A DNA stretch of 17,722 nt, taken from the NCBI GenBank assembly GCA_000434335.1, contig FR878323.1, positions 6,428 to 24,149 of the forward strand, given 5' to 3'. A program made the translations under genes and the position numbers. Below, piece after piece: positions 1-8,055 of this stretch. Origin of the DNA: Clostridium sp. CAG:492. GTDB taxonomy: Bacteria; Bacillota; Clostridia; TANB77; CAG-508. The notes beneath the pieces are model-generated. The model ran no database searches and was not told where the DNA came from. It saw only the letters and a program-made list of their open reading frames with translations. Positions within the stretch are counted from its first letter, which is position 1; each line of letters starts with the position of its first letter.

Positions 1-1047
1 TCTTCTTGCTATTCTCTTATCATAACTTATTTGTTTTTCAATTGAATGAGCTATTCTTGACATTGTTTCAACACATTGTACTGGGTATTTTCCCATTGCA
101 CTTTCTCCAGATAACATTACTGCACCTGTTAAATCAAAGATTGCGTTTGCAACATCACTTACTTCAGCTCTTGTTGGACGTGGGTTTGTTGTCATTGATT
201 CTAACATTTGTGTTGCTGTAATTACAATTTTTCCTGCTGTATTACATTTTTTTATTAATTGCTTTTGAACAATTGGAACTTCTTCCATTGGTATTTCAAC
301 ACCCATATCTCCACGAGCTACCATTATTCCGTCTGATACTTCTAATATTTCATCAAAATTATCAATTCCTTCTTGGCTTTCTATTTTTGATATTATTTTT
401 ATTTTTTCTCCGCCATTTTCATCTAATACTTTACGAATTGCTTTAACATCATCAGCTGATCTTATGAAAGATGCTGCTATGTAGTCAAAATCATATTTAC
501 ATCCGTCAATTAAATCGTTTATATCTTTTTCTTTTAATGCTGGTAAATTGATATGTCTTCCTGGTACATTTATACTTTTTCTATTTCCTAAATCTCCACC
601 ATTCATTACTTTACAAACTATGTCTTTGCCTTCAATTTTTTCAACTTCTAATTCTATTTTTCCGTCATCAATTAATATTGTTGTTCCTGGCTCTACATCT
701 TTGTATAAATCTTTATATGTAATAGATGTTTTTGTGTTATCACCTATTATATCGTCATTTACTAATGTAAATGTTTCTTCAGCTTTTAAAGTTACTGGAT
801 TTTCTACTAATTTTCCAGTTCTTATTTCTGGTCCTTGTGTATCTAAAAGTATAGCTACTGGTAAACCAACTTCTGCACTTGCTTGTTTTATTTTGTTATA
901 AAAACCTTCTTGGTCAGCAAATGAACCATGAGAAAAGTTTAATCTTGCAACATTCATTCCTGCAAGTATCATCTTTTTTAATATTTCAACATCATTTGTG
1001 GCTGGTCCTATTGTACATACAATTTTTGTTCTTTTAGTATTTATCAT
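1..1047 (-). CDS. pyk: Pyruvate kinase, 3' end cut off by window edge
   Basis: Catalyses phosphoenolpyruvate + ADP to pyruvate + ATP, the last step of glycolysis, in the cytosol. The 349 visible codons begin MINTKRTKIVCTIGPA, the usual N-terminus. They continue through ARLNFSHG, the start of the B domain after LLDTQGPEIRTG, the catalytic lysine region IISKIESQEG, the metal/substrate motif VARGDMGVE and ATQMLESM. The end reads AVMLSGESAMGKYP. Pyruvate kinases are about 470-590 residues, so the C-terminal regulatory domain lies beyond base 1. The ATG at 1047 has a GGAGG about 5 bases upstream. The loop before MLSGES reads FDLTGA, where many homologues have GTDA; I treat this as lineage variation. 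The gene has its own promoter immediately after the methyltransferase stop codon, so it is probably transcribed alone or with genes to the left. Confidence 0.97.
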   Translation of the reverse strand, partial: MINTKRTKIVCTIGPATNDVEILKKMILAGMNVARLNFSHGSFADQEGFYNKIKQASAEVGLPVAILLDTQGPEIRTGKLVENPVTLKAEETFTLVNDDIIGDNTKTSITYKDLYKDVEPGTTILIDDGKIELEVEKIEGKDIVCKVMNGGDLGNRKSINVPGRHINLPALKEKDINDLIDGCKYDFDYIAASFIRSADDVKAIRKVLDENGGEKIKIISKIESQEGIDNFDEILEVSDGIMVARGDMGVEIPMEEVPIVQKQLIKKCNTAGKIVITATQMLESMTTNPRPTRAEVSDVANAIFDLTGAVMLSGESAMGKYPVQCVETMSRIAHSIEKQISYDKRIARR

Positions 1048-1085
1048 TTTATTACCTCCATTTGTTACTAAAATTGACATTTGTT

Positions 1086-1114
1086 ATTATATCACCAATA
1101 TTTCGTTGATACAA
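1086..1114 (-). promoter_or_regulatory. Sigma-A-type promoter for pyruvate kinase
   Basis: Reading the minus strand, TTGTAT (1114-1109), a 17-base spacer and TATAAT (1091-1086) lie just upstream of the pyruvate kinase start. The bases TGA directly before TATAAT give an extended -10 (TGnTATAAT). This compensates for a -35 that matches only in its first three bases. The element begins four bases beyond the stop codon of the methyltransferase gene. Confidence 0.6.
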
Positions 1115-1117
1115 CAG

Positions 1118-2026
1118 TTATTTTGTTTTTTTCCTTAATTTAGCTACAAAAAATCCTTCATATAGTTCGTCAGGGCATATGCACATTGTACCTTCTATTT
1201 TTGTTGGTAGTTTTGGTATTTCTTCATATTGCATTAAATTTATTGGTACTATTTCTACTAATCCTTTTTTTATGTATTTTTGTATATTTTCTTCATTCTC
1301 TTCTTGTAATATTGAACAAGTTGAATATACCATTTCGTTTCCAGGTTTTAAGACATTTATTGCTTTTTGTAATAATTCAGATTGTGTTTTTTCTGATCTT
1401 TGTATTAGCTCTTTTGTAAAGTATTTTTCTAAGTTCTTGTCATTTGTATTTAATGTCCCACTTCCACTGCATGGAGCATCTAATAGAACTTTATCAAAAG
1501 AGAAAAAGTCGTCTAATTTTCGTGCATCTATATTCATTACATTTGTGCTTGTTACTCCCTGTTTTTCTAGGTTGTATTTTAGTCTATCTAATCGTATTTT
1601 ATTTTTTTCACATGCTGTTATAAAACATTGATTATTTGAAAGTGCAGCTATTTGTGTTGTTTTTCCTCCTGGTGCTGCAGTCATATCTAATATATTTTCT
1701 CCTGCATTTGGTGATAATATTATTGCTGGTATCATTGATGATAAACTTTGCATATATATTTCACCATTTTTATATATTGATAGATTTCTGATATCACTTT
1801 CTGTGGCATTTTTTATTATAAATGCATTATCACTCCAATTTACTTTATCAAATTTTATTCCAGCTTTTTGTAGCTCTTTTGCCACATTATTTGCCTCTGT
1901 TTTTATTGTGTTTGCTCTTAAAGTTGCATATCTTTGCTTTGAATATCCATTTGCTATTTTTTTGGTTAATTCTTCACCATATTGACTTTGCAATTTTTTA
2001 TATAAAAATTGTGGTATTTCTTGCAT
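1118..2026 (-). CDS. RsmB/RsmF-type RNA (cytosine-C5) methyltransferase, NOL1/NOP2/Sun family
   Basis: A SAM-dependent enzyme that methylates C5 of a cytosine in structured RNA, most likely rRNA. The SAM-binding motif is ILDMTAAPGGKTTQ. The two family cysteines are in DAPCSGSGT (motif IV) and YSTCSI (motif VI). The N-terminal part (SKQRYATLRANTIK) matches the usual fold leader. At about 302 residues it is short: it lacks the N-terminal NusB-like domain of RsmB and the C-terminal extension of RsmF, so the exact target cannot be named. I place the start at 2026 (MQEIPQF). AAGGA abuts the upstream ATG at 2038, leaving no spacing, but lies 12 bases before the ATG at 2026. The gene sits between a YihY-family gene and pyruvate kinase, with no evident functional link. 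Confidence 0.9.
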   Translation of the reverse strand: MQEIPQFLYKKLQSQYGEELTKKIANGYSKQRYATLRANTIKTEANNVAKELQKAGIKFDKVNWSDNAFIIKNATESDIRNLSIYKNGEIYMQSLSSMIPAIILSPNAGENILDMTAAPGGKTTQIAALSNNQCFITACEKNKIRLDRLKYNLEKQGVTSTNVMNIDARKLDDFFSFDKVLLDAPCSGSGTLNTNDKNLEKYFTKELIQRSEKTQSELLQKAINVLKPGNEMVYSTCSILQEENEENIQKYIKKGLVEIVPINLMQYEEIPKLPTKIEGTMCICPDELYEGFFVAKLRKKTK

Positions 2027-2137
2027 TTTAAGAATCATTCCTTGTGTAATATATTTAGGTTTTTTCTGCTTTGGTTTTACCTATAAACCTATTTTTTCTA
2101 TTTATAAATAAAATTTTCAAAAAATATGATCACTATT

Positions 2138-3007
2138 TTAATTATTTAATTTCTTTACTGCCATCTTTCTTATTTTCAATATATTCAATATTTTATTAAG
2201 TTCTGCTCCTAAAAATACTGTGTAAAAACATGAATATGTCCACATCATTACTAACATTAGTGTTGTTAAACTTCCATATGTTATTGAAAAACCTTTGAAT
2301 ATATCCAAATATTTTGAAAATACAAATGACACAACATTTAGAGCAATTGCTCCAAATACTGCTCCCCATATTTGGCTTTTAAATGTTACTCTTCTTTTAG
2401 GCATAAATTTATATAATAATAAGAATATTATAAATGTTGCAAATATAAATGCAATTTCTGTTATTATTTCTGATATTGTATTAAAATTTTCAAAAGCTCC
2501 AAAATGGCTTTGTATTATTGATATCCAACTCTTTCCAAATACTAATAGTACTAATCCAATTGTTAATAACATTATGAATATAATTGTTTCTACTATTGCT
2601 TTTATTCGTAAATATATTACATTTATTTGCTCTTCACTATTTACTTTGTATACACCTTGTAGACCTTTTGTCAATGCATATAAGCCTTTTCCTGCTGACC
2701 ATAATGTGAATATTATAGATATAGATATTGTTCCTATTGATTTTGAATACACTTCTCTTACAATTCCTAATACCATTTCATTCATACTTGCAGGTATTAT
2801 TTTTGATATTGCTTCTAATAATGCTTGCTGTTCTATACTTGTGTATTGAATCATTGTTATTAATAAAATTATAAATGGAATAAATGATAATATTGTATAG
2901 TATGAACATTGAGCTGAATATTCGCTAATATGATCATTATCCATATTTTTAAATAGCCTATCTATTATGGCCCATTTTTCTTTAAAATTAAATTTTTTTA
3001 TGTTCAT
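2138..3007 (-). CDS. YihY/BrkB-family inner-membrane protein
   Basis: A polytopic membrane protein of the YihY/virulence factor BrkB family. It was once annotated as ribonuclease BN, but that activity belongs to a different protein, so its function is not established. The N-terminal cytoplasmic stretch (FKEKWAIIDRLFKNMDNDHISEYSAQCSYYTILSFIPF) is typical of the family. About six hydrophobic segments follow, with conserved-looking LWSAGKGLYALTKGL, FMPKRRVTFKSQIWGA and a final ITYGSLTTLMLVMMWTYSCFYTVFLGAELN. I chose the start at 3007 (MNIKKFNF), because AAAGAGG sits 8 bases upstream of it. The ATG at 3031 has no visible ribosome binding site. The resulting 289 residues fit the family. A good promoter lies directly upstream. 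Confidence 0.88.
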   Translation of the reverse strand: MNIKKFNFKEKWAIIDRLFKNMDNDHISEYSAQCSYYTILSFIPFIILLITMIQYTSIEQQALLEAISKIIPASMNEMVLGIVREVYSKSIGTISISIIFTLWSAGKGLYALTKGLQGVYKVNSEEQINVIYLRIKAIVETIIFIMLLTIGLVLLVFGKSWISIIQSHFGAFENFNTISEIITEIAFIFATFIIFLLLYKFMPKRRVTFKSQIWGAVFGAIALNVVSFVFSKYLDIFKGFSITYGSLTTLMLVMMWTYSCFYTVFLGAELNKILNILKIRKMAVKKLNN

Positions 3008-3058
3008 AATTTTTTCCTCTTTATTATTCATTTGTTATATTGTTTGTATTTTGTGTTT

Positions 3059-3087
3059 ATTTTATCATTGAAATCTGCAGTAATCAA
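3059..3087 (-). promoter_or_regulatory. Sigma-A-type promoter for the YihY-family gene
   Basis: On the minus strand, TTGATT (3087-3082), a 17-base spacer and TAAAAT (3064-3059) occur about 50 bases before the chosen start. TGA precedes the -10 as an extended element. This is the best promoter match between the terminator at 3096-3180 and the gene. Confidence 0.6.
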
Positions 3088-3095
3088 CTTTTATT

Positions 3096-3180
3096 AAAAA
3101 AAATACAAAAAAGCCCTTAAATACGAAGTAAACCCTAATTATTAAACTTTTTGTCTAATAATTAGGGTTACTTCATATTT
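3096..3180 (-). terminator. Large intrinsic terminator downstream of glucan phosphorylase
   Basis: Arms at 3119-3144 and 3156-3180 pair over about 25 bp, with one bulged base and one mismatch or wobble, around an 11-base loop. On the minus strand the stem is followed by T-rich sequence (TTTTTTG then TTTTTTTT, 3117-3096), as expected for factor-independent termination after the phosphorylase stop at 3210. The stem is longer than usual. T-runs also occur on the other side, so it may act in both directions. Confidence 0.75.
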
Positions 3181-3209
3181 AATCACTTTTTATCGTTTTC
3201 ATATAAATT

Positions 3210-5804
3210 TTAATTTCTTACTATGTCACCATTATTTGATAACCATTTTACTAAGTCTAAGTTTTCTGAATCTAATAACATTTTGTTTTGTGGCATTACT
3301 CTAAATGTATATCCATAATTTCCTCCAGTTTTTAGTGTTACTTTTGCCTCATATGAATATATTTTTTCAGTGTCATTTGAATCTTTTAATGTCATATTTG
3401 TTATTGTCACATTGTCTAGTTTTCCGTTGTCTAATATTTCTCCACAATATACTTGTACTTGTATATTATCTTTATCTATATTTGGCAATTTTACTTTGCA
3501 TGATACTGTTATTGTATTTCCTGCATCTATTACTTTATTATTTATGTTGTGTTCATCTTCTTGAGATATTATTATATTGTTCCAATTTGATGATACTTCT
3601 TTTTTCCACTCATTAAACTCAGTCACTTTTCCTAAGTCTGTATAGTATTTATTTGTCAAATTACATAATGGAATATATAATTTTTCCATGTAATCTACTA
3701 ACATTCTTGATGTACTGAATTTTCCACCTGTTGATGATATTGATTCTTTCATCATTTCAAGCCATTTTTCTGATATACCATCTTCATTTTGATTATAGTA
3801 TGTTGGTACTATTTTCTTTTCTAAAGTTGAATATAAACTTTCACTATCTTCGTTATCTTGAACTTCATAATTATCATAATTTACTTCTGAACCTATTTTC
3901 CAACCATTTTTTGTATTATATCCTTCTGCCCACCAGCCATCTAATACACTAAAGTTTATCGCACCATTTACAGATGCTTTTTGACCGCTTGTTCCTGATG
4001 CTTCTAATGGTCTTCTTGGATTATTAAGCCATACATCTACTCCACTTACTAAGTATCTTGACATTCCTATATTATAATCTTCCAAGATGAATATTTTTCC
4101 TATAAATTGTGGTTTTAATGAAATTTCATGTATATATTTTATTAGATCTTGTCCTGCTTGGTCTATTGGATGTGCTTTTCCAGCAAAGATTAATTGTACT
4201 GGTCTTTGCTCATCATTTAATATTTGTGTTATTCGCTCTAAATCCTTAAATATTAATGTTGCTCTTTTATATGTTGCAAATCTTCTTGCAAAACCAATTG
4301 TTAATGCATTTGGATTCAAATTTCCTACTATTTTATTTATTTGTTCATATGAATATCCGCTTCTTCTTAATCTTTTTGTTGTGCTATCTTTTACTAAATT
4401 TAAAAGTTTCTTCTTTCTATCCATATGAGCTTCCCATAATTCCTCATTTGGAATATCCTTTATATTTTCCCAAACATTATCATTATGTATTGAATCTTGC
4501 CAAAATGGTATTAAATATTTATTATACAATCTCTTTAAATTTGGTGCTAACCATGAACAAGTATGTATACCATTTGTTACATATGTAATAGGGAATTCAT
4601 TTGAAATTATATTTGGCCATACATCAGAAAATAATTCACTTGAAACCTCCCTATGCAGTTTACTAACTCCATTTTTCTTTCCAGCAATTTTTAACGCTAA
4701 AACACCCATATTGAATCCACTTGATTCTATATTAGCATTTGGTACCATTCCCATTCTTAAAAATTCTTCTTTAGAAATTCCAAGTTTATTCCATATACCA
4801 CCAAAATATGTTTCAACTAAATTTAATGGGAATATATCATTACCAGCAGGTACTGGTGTATGTGTTGTAAATACAGTTTTAGAAGATACTATATCTTTTG
4901 CTATATTAAATGAAACTTGTTTTTCTTCCATTGTATTTTTTATAAGCTCTATTGTTAAAAATGACGAATGGCCTTCATTCATATGATATATTGTTGGCTT
5001 AATATTTAATATTTTTAATAGTTTTGTTCCAGCCATTCCTAAAACAATTTCTTGTTTTATTCTATCTTCTTGATTTCCACCATATAAATTTAATGTTATT
5101 TTTTTGTATTCAGCTATATTTTTGTCTATATCTGAATCTAATAAATATAAAGTTGTTCTTCCTACATTTATTTTCCATACTTTTAAGTATAATGTTCCCT
5201 TTGGTAGTTCATAATCAATATATAAATCTTTACCTTTTTCATCTTTTACAGGTAATATTGGAAGAGTACTTATGTCTGCTTTTTTGTATGTATCTTTTTG
5301 AACTCCTCTTCCATCTATTTCTTGATGAAAATATCCATTTTTATATAATAATCCTACTGCAACTAATGGTATACCTAAATCACTTGCTGATTTTAAATGG
5401 TCTCCTGATAATATACCAAGTCCTCCAGAATATATTGGCAATATTTCATCTAAACCATATTCAGCTGAAAAATATGCTATTAGATCCTTTTGATTATTTG
5501 GGTATTTTTTTGTAAACCAAGTATTTCTACTCTCCATATAGTTTTTGAAGTTAGTATATATTTCATCATATTGCTTTAAAAATTCTTTGTTTTCTATTAT
5601 TGAATCTAATTTATCTTGTGATACTAAGTTCAGAAATTTTATTGGATTTTTTTCTACTCTTTCCCATAAGTCTATATCAATTGTTTTGAATAATTTTAAA
5701 AATTCCGTATTCCATGACCACCATAAGTTGTTTGCAATTATTGACAAACCTCTTATTCTTTCTGGTAGTTGTGGCATTACTGTTATCTTATTAAACATGT
5801 ACAT
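3210..5804 (-). CDS. glgP: Alpha-glucan (glycogen/maltodextrin) phosphorylase, GT35
   Basis: Releases glucose-1-phosphate from the non-reducing ends of alpha-1,4-glucans, in the cytosol. The N-terminus (LPERIRGLSIIANNLWWSWN) is the DUF3417-type leader of the bacterial/archaeal phosphorylase subfamily rather than the E. coli MalP type. The active-site segment NNPRRPLEASGTSGQKASVNG carries the PLP-binding lysine at about residue 609. FSAEYGLDEILPIYSGGLGILSGDHLKSASD and HMNEGHSSFL are further family signatures. About 864 residues is full length. The start is uncertain. A TTG at 5813 lies only 3 bases after AAAGGAGG, while the ATG at 5804 lies 12 bases after it; I prefer the ATG. The gene has its own sigma-A promoter and terminator, so it looks monocistronic. 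No other glycogen genes are in the window. Confidence 0.96.
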   Translation of the reverse strand: MYMFNKITVMPQLPERIRGLSIIANNLWWSWNTEFLKLFKTIDIDLWERVEKNPIKFLNLVSQDKLDSIIENKEFLKQYDEIYTNFKNYMESRNTWFTKKYPNNQKDLIAYFSAEYGLDEILPIYSGGLGILSGDHLKSASDLGIPLVAVGLLYKNGYFHQEIDGRGVQKDTYKKADISTLPILPVKDEKGKDLYIDYELPKGTLYLKVWKINVGRTTLYLLDSDIDKNIAEYKKITLNLYGGNQEDRIKQEIVLGMAGTKLLKILNIKPTIYHMNEGHSSFLTIELIKNTMEEKQVSFNIAKDIVSSKTVFTTHTPVPAGNDIFPLNLVETYFGGIWNKLGISKEEFLRMGMVPNANIESSGFNMGVLALKIAGKKNGVSKLHREVSSELFSDVWPNIISNEFPITYVTNGIHTCSWLAPNLKRLYNKYLIPFWQDSIHNDNVWENIKDIPNEELWEAHMDRKKKLLNLVKDSTTKRLRRSGYSYEQINKIVGNLNPNALTIGFARRFATYKRATLIFKDLERITQILNDEQRPVQLIFAGKAHPIDQAGQDLIKYIHEISLKPQFIGKIFILEDYNIGMSRYLVSGVDVWLNNPRRPLEASGTSGQKASVNGAINFSVLDGWWAEGYNTKNGWKIGSEVNYDNYEVQDNEDSESLYSTLEKKIVPTYYNQNEDGISEKWLEMMKESISSTGGKFSTSRMLVDYMEKLYIPLCNLTNKYYTDLGKVTEFNEWKKEVSSNWNNIIISQEDEHNINNKVIDAGNTITVSCKVKLPNIDKDNIQVQVYCGEILDNGKLDNVTITNMTLKDSNDTEKIYSYEAKVTLKTGGNYGYTFRVMPQNKMLLDSENLDLVKWLSNNGDIVRN

Positions 5805-5861
5805 TTTATTCAATTTCCTCCTTTGTATTCTTTAATTTATCTTTGGATTTTTTCTAGATAT

Positions 5862-5890
5862 ATTATCTATTAAGTTGGTTTATTTGTCAA
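5862..5890 (-). promoter_or_regulatory. glgP: Sigma-A promoter for glgP
   Basis: On the minus strand, a perfect TTGACA (5890-5885), a 17-base spacer and GATAAT (5867-5862; 5 of 6 to consensus) lie about 60 bases before the phosphorylase start. The element falls in the short gap after the stop codon of the upstream peptidase gene. Confidence 0.8.
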
Positions 5891-5920
5891 ATATTTTTAT
5901 GAAAATATCACTTTAAAATT

Positions 5921-6602
5921 TTAATCTAATGTTGTACTTGTTCTTCCTGTTCCAACAACATTTTCTTGTAATGACCTCCATGTATTGCATCCTATTATTC
6001 CATCTGCTGTTAGCCCTCTACTTCTTTGATATCTAATTACAGCATTTTTAGTTTTTGTGCCAAAAATTCCATCTAAGCTTCCTGTACTAAAACCAAGTGT
6101 ATTTAAATCATCTTGTGCTATTAGAACATATACACTTAAACTTCCCTGTTTTATTTGAGGATATCCTCCTGCTGAACATGCTGGTGGCGATTGTCTTCTA
6201 TCAAAATGTACCCAAGTTGGTGATATACTTACTGGCTCTATATAATTCCACAATCCAGAATTTCTTGCACTTGTTCTTAATGTTGCTCTTTTAGCATTAG
6301 TCCATCCCTGCCCAACATCAAATGCAGTTCCAGCAAAATGTTGGCTTTGACCTGTATGACCGACCTTCCCAAGGTCTTCTAAATGCATATCCTACAGGTA
6401 TTGGAGCACCAAATAAATATCTTTGTGAATTCCACGAAAGCATTGTATTTTTTGTTGTCCATAATGTTGAACTATTACTTGCTCCTCTAAACTCTCTTAC
6501 CAATAATGTGCCATTTGCATTATATGGCATTGATTGGCTTTCTCCTCTGTAATATGTTTCCATTCTATCTGTACTATTGTTATATACTATTATTTTTGCC
6601 AT
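5921..6602 (-). pseudogene. M15-type peptidoglycan peptidase with C-terminal PG-binding domain, frameshifted
   Basis: Predicted zinc peptidase of the D-Ala-D-Ala carboxypeptidase/VanY (M15) type, acting on peptidoglycan. Frame one starts at 6602 (MAKIIVYNNSTDRMETYY, GGAGG 6 bases upstream) and reads to PVGYAFRRPW. The rest continues in another frame from about 6369 to the stop at 5921. Removing one base near the GGG at 6370-6368 rejoins them as RRPWKVGHTGQSQHFAGTAFDVG, a 226-residue protein. Zinc ligands would be H88 and D95 in SQHFAGTAFD and H132 in PTWVHFD. Residues about 147-205 (DDLNTLGF to NTWRSL) are a PG_binding_1 repeat. There is no signal peptide, as in spore-associated hydrolases. 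Neighbours are sodA and a DUF3298-type gene. It is either a recent pseudogene or a sequencing error; an efficient programmed shift seems less likely. Confidence 0.8.
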
Positions 6603-6624
6603 TTCATCCCTCCATTTTTTATAA

Positions 6625-6652
6625 TATTTTATGAATGAAATGGATTTTTAGT
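6625..6652 (-). promoter_or_regulatory. Possible sporulation (sigma-K/E-like) promoter before the M15 peptidase
   Basis: On the minus strand, AC (6652-6651), 17 bases and CATAAAATA (6633-6625) fit the sigma-K pattern AC-N16/17-CATAnnnTA. They lie 23 bases before the start codon. No sigma-A promoter is evident there. The same CATAAAATA with a correctly spaced AC recurs before the DUF3298-type gene. In AT-rich DNA this could arise by chance. Confidence 0.35.
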
Positions 6653-7256
6653 TCATCTTTGGTTTATATTAATTTTTTCAAAACGTTTATTTATAACATT
6701 CCAATTTACAATATTCCAAAATGCATTTATATATTCAGCTCTGTTTGCTTTGTATTGTAAAAAATAAGAATGCTCCCACATATCTATTACAAATATTGGT
6801 TTACAACCCCATAATGTTAAATTTTGATGTTTTTCACATTGAAGTATTTCTAGCTTTTTAAATTTTGGAACCCACGCTAACACTCCCCAACCGTGAAGCT
6901 TCTACTGCTTTTGATGCTTCTGTAAACTGATTTTTGAATTTTTCATAACTTCCAAAATCTTTATTTATTTGTTCCATTAAACATATACTTGGATTTGTTG
7001 GAATTGGAATTCCCATATTCTCGAAAAAAAGTTGATGTAGTATTGCACCTGAACCATAAAAGCTTAAATCTTTTTCTAGGCATTTTATATTACTATAATC
7101 ATTATTTTGTCTTGCTTTTTGCAATTTTTCTAACGTTTTGTTTGTGTTTTCTACATAACCTGTATATAGTGTTTCATAATGTACTTTTAAAGTCTCTTTG
7201 CTGTAATATGGCTCTAATGCATCTAACGGATATGGTAAATCAATCTTTTTTATCAT
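6653..7256 (-). pseudogene. sodA: Fe/Mn superoxide dismutase, frameshifted by one base
   Basis: Converts superoxide to hydrogen peroxide and oxygen. The start at 7256 (MIKKIDLPYPLDALEPYY) is supported by AAGGA 9 bases upstream; an in-frame ATG at 7274 has none. The first frame runs to EASKAVEAS, then an extra C at 6893 moves the remainder into the frame reading GWGVLAWVPK to the TGA at 6653. Without that base the protein is 200 residues, the normal length. All four metal ligands are then present: H26, H74, D158 and H162 (DMWEHSY), plus the second-sphere Y34. The EKHQNL...WGCKPIFVIDMWEH segment resembles the Bacillus/Clostridium dismutases, some of which are spore-coat enzymes. As written, only the first 121 codons would be translated correctly, so the C-terminal ligands are lost. 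Inactivation or sequence error are both open. Confidence 0.85.
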
Positions 7257-7311
7257 AAAATTCATTCCTTTCATATAATTTTAAAATAATATGTAATTTA
7301 ATAGGATTATT

Positions 7312-7935
7312 TTATTGTTTTATTTCAAAGGTACGTATCCCAGATGAATATGGGGCTATATCATATTGTTGATAATAAATTACAATTCCATTTGTTGTTA
7401 AATAAAAGTTTTGTGGATTAAAATTATCTATTGCCATACAACAAGCCTCTTCAAAATATATTTCTTTATTTTGATTTATTTGTTTTGAAATTTCTTTTAA
7501 TATATCTAATATAAAATATGGATTTCCTCTATATAATTCATATAAGTTTATCAATCTTCCATTGGTCATATTCCAAGTCTGTGATGTTCTTGTTGTTGTT
7601 CCATGTGCACCTCCTGTGAATACATATTCGTCTGCATACAAACTTATTGTATTGTTTGTATTTAATGTAATTTCAAATGTTCTATATATTTCATATACCA
7701 TTATTGGGTAATTATTCTTTTTATTATATTTATATAATTCAACTGCTTCTTTATATAATTCATTTTCTGCTTTTCTTTGTATTTGCTTTGCTATTTGCTC
7801 ATTATATATATTAAATTTCATTGATGGTATATTATTACTTTCATTTGTTATTCGTGGATATTCTATATGATATTTTAAAACTACCACATTTTCATATTTT
7901 AGCTCTTTTTGTATTATTCTTTTTTGAATTTGCAT
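7312..7935 (-). CDS. DUF4163/DUF3298-type protein (RsiV-like fold), soluble
   Basis: About 207 residues without a signal peptide or membrane segment. The second half has the hallmarks of DUF3298: ADEYVFTGGAHGTT, then VIYYQQYDIAPYSSGIRTFEI at the C-terminus. The first half (YENVVVLKYHIEYPRI... MKFNIYNEQIAKQIQRKAE) fits the DUF4163 partner domain. This domain pair occurs in RsiV, a lysozyme-binding anti-sigma factor, and in the polysaccharide deacetylase PdaC. The membrane anchor and sigma-binding part of RsiV are absent here, so this is not an anti-sigma factor on present evidence. I chose the start at 7935 (MQIQKRII), since AAAGGA lies 9 bases before it and the ATG at 7953 has no site. It is followed closely by sodA (55-base gap) and the M15 peptidase, suggesting a cell-envelope or spore role. 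Confidence 0.75.
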   Translation of the reverse strand: MQIQKRIIQKELKYENVVVLKYHIEYPRITNESNNIPSMKFNIYNEQIAKQIQRKAENELYKEAVELYKYNKKNNYPIMVYEIYRTFEITLNTNNTISLYADEYVFTGGAHGTTTRTSQTWNMTNGRLINLYELYRGNPYFILDILKEISKQINQNKEIYFEEACCMAIDNFNPQNFYLTTNGIVIYYQQYDIAPYSSGIRTFEIKQ

Positions 7936-7967
7936 AAGCCTACTTCCTTTCATTTTATTGCTCTTTG

Positions 7968-7994
7968 TATTTTATGAATTACTATTTTAAATGT
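7968..7994 (-). promoter_or_regulatory. Possible sporulation (sigma-K/E-like) promoter before the DUF3298-type gene
   Basis: On the minus strand, AC (7994-7993), 16 bases and CATAAAATA (7976-7968) match the sigma-K pattern AC-N16/17-CATAnnnTA. The site is about 33 bases before the chosen start. The ten bases TTCATAAAAT are shared with the site at 6625-6652. Confidence 0.35.
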
Positions 7995-8005
7995 GAAATT
8001 CTGCC

Positions 8006-8055
8006 TATATAAAAAAATAAACCAAATTGCCTATTAGCAATTTGGTTTATTTTTT
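8006..8055 (-). terminator. Intrinsic terminator of the MATE-kinase gene
   Basis: A perfect 19-bp stem (8012-8030 with 8037-8055) closes a 6-base loop. The T-rich 3' arm continues into further T/A sequence on the minus strand. The 5' side of the stem overlaps the TAA stop codon at 8056-8054 of the MATE fusion gene. Confidence 0.85.

Noticed and set aside
2039..2137. GGTTT...AAACC short hairpin between the YihY-family and methyltransferase genes as a terminator
   Set aside because: The stem is only 5-6 bp and no T-run follows it on the minus strand.
6..5835. Many plus-strand open frames of 60-184 codons opposite pyk, rsm, yihY and glgP
   Set aside because: They are rich in Leu/Phe/Ile/Tyr, lack ribosome binding sites and family motifs, and lie opposite strongly recognisable minus-strand genes; they are antisense shadows of AT-rich coding sequence.
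7312..7935. Calling the DUF3298-type protein an RsiV anti-sigma factor
   Set aside because: It has no transmembrane segment or sigma-binding N-terminal domain and no ECF sigma gene lies next to it.
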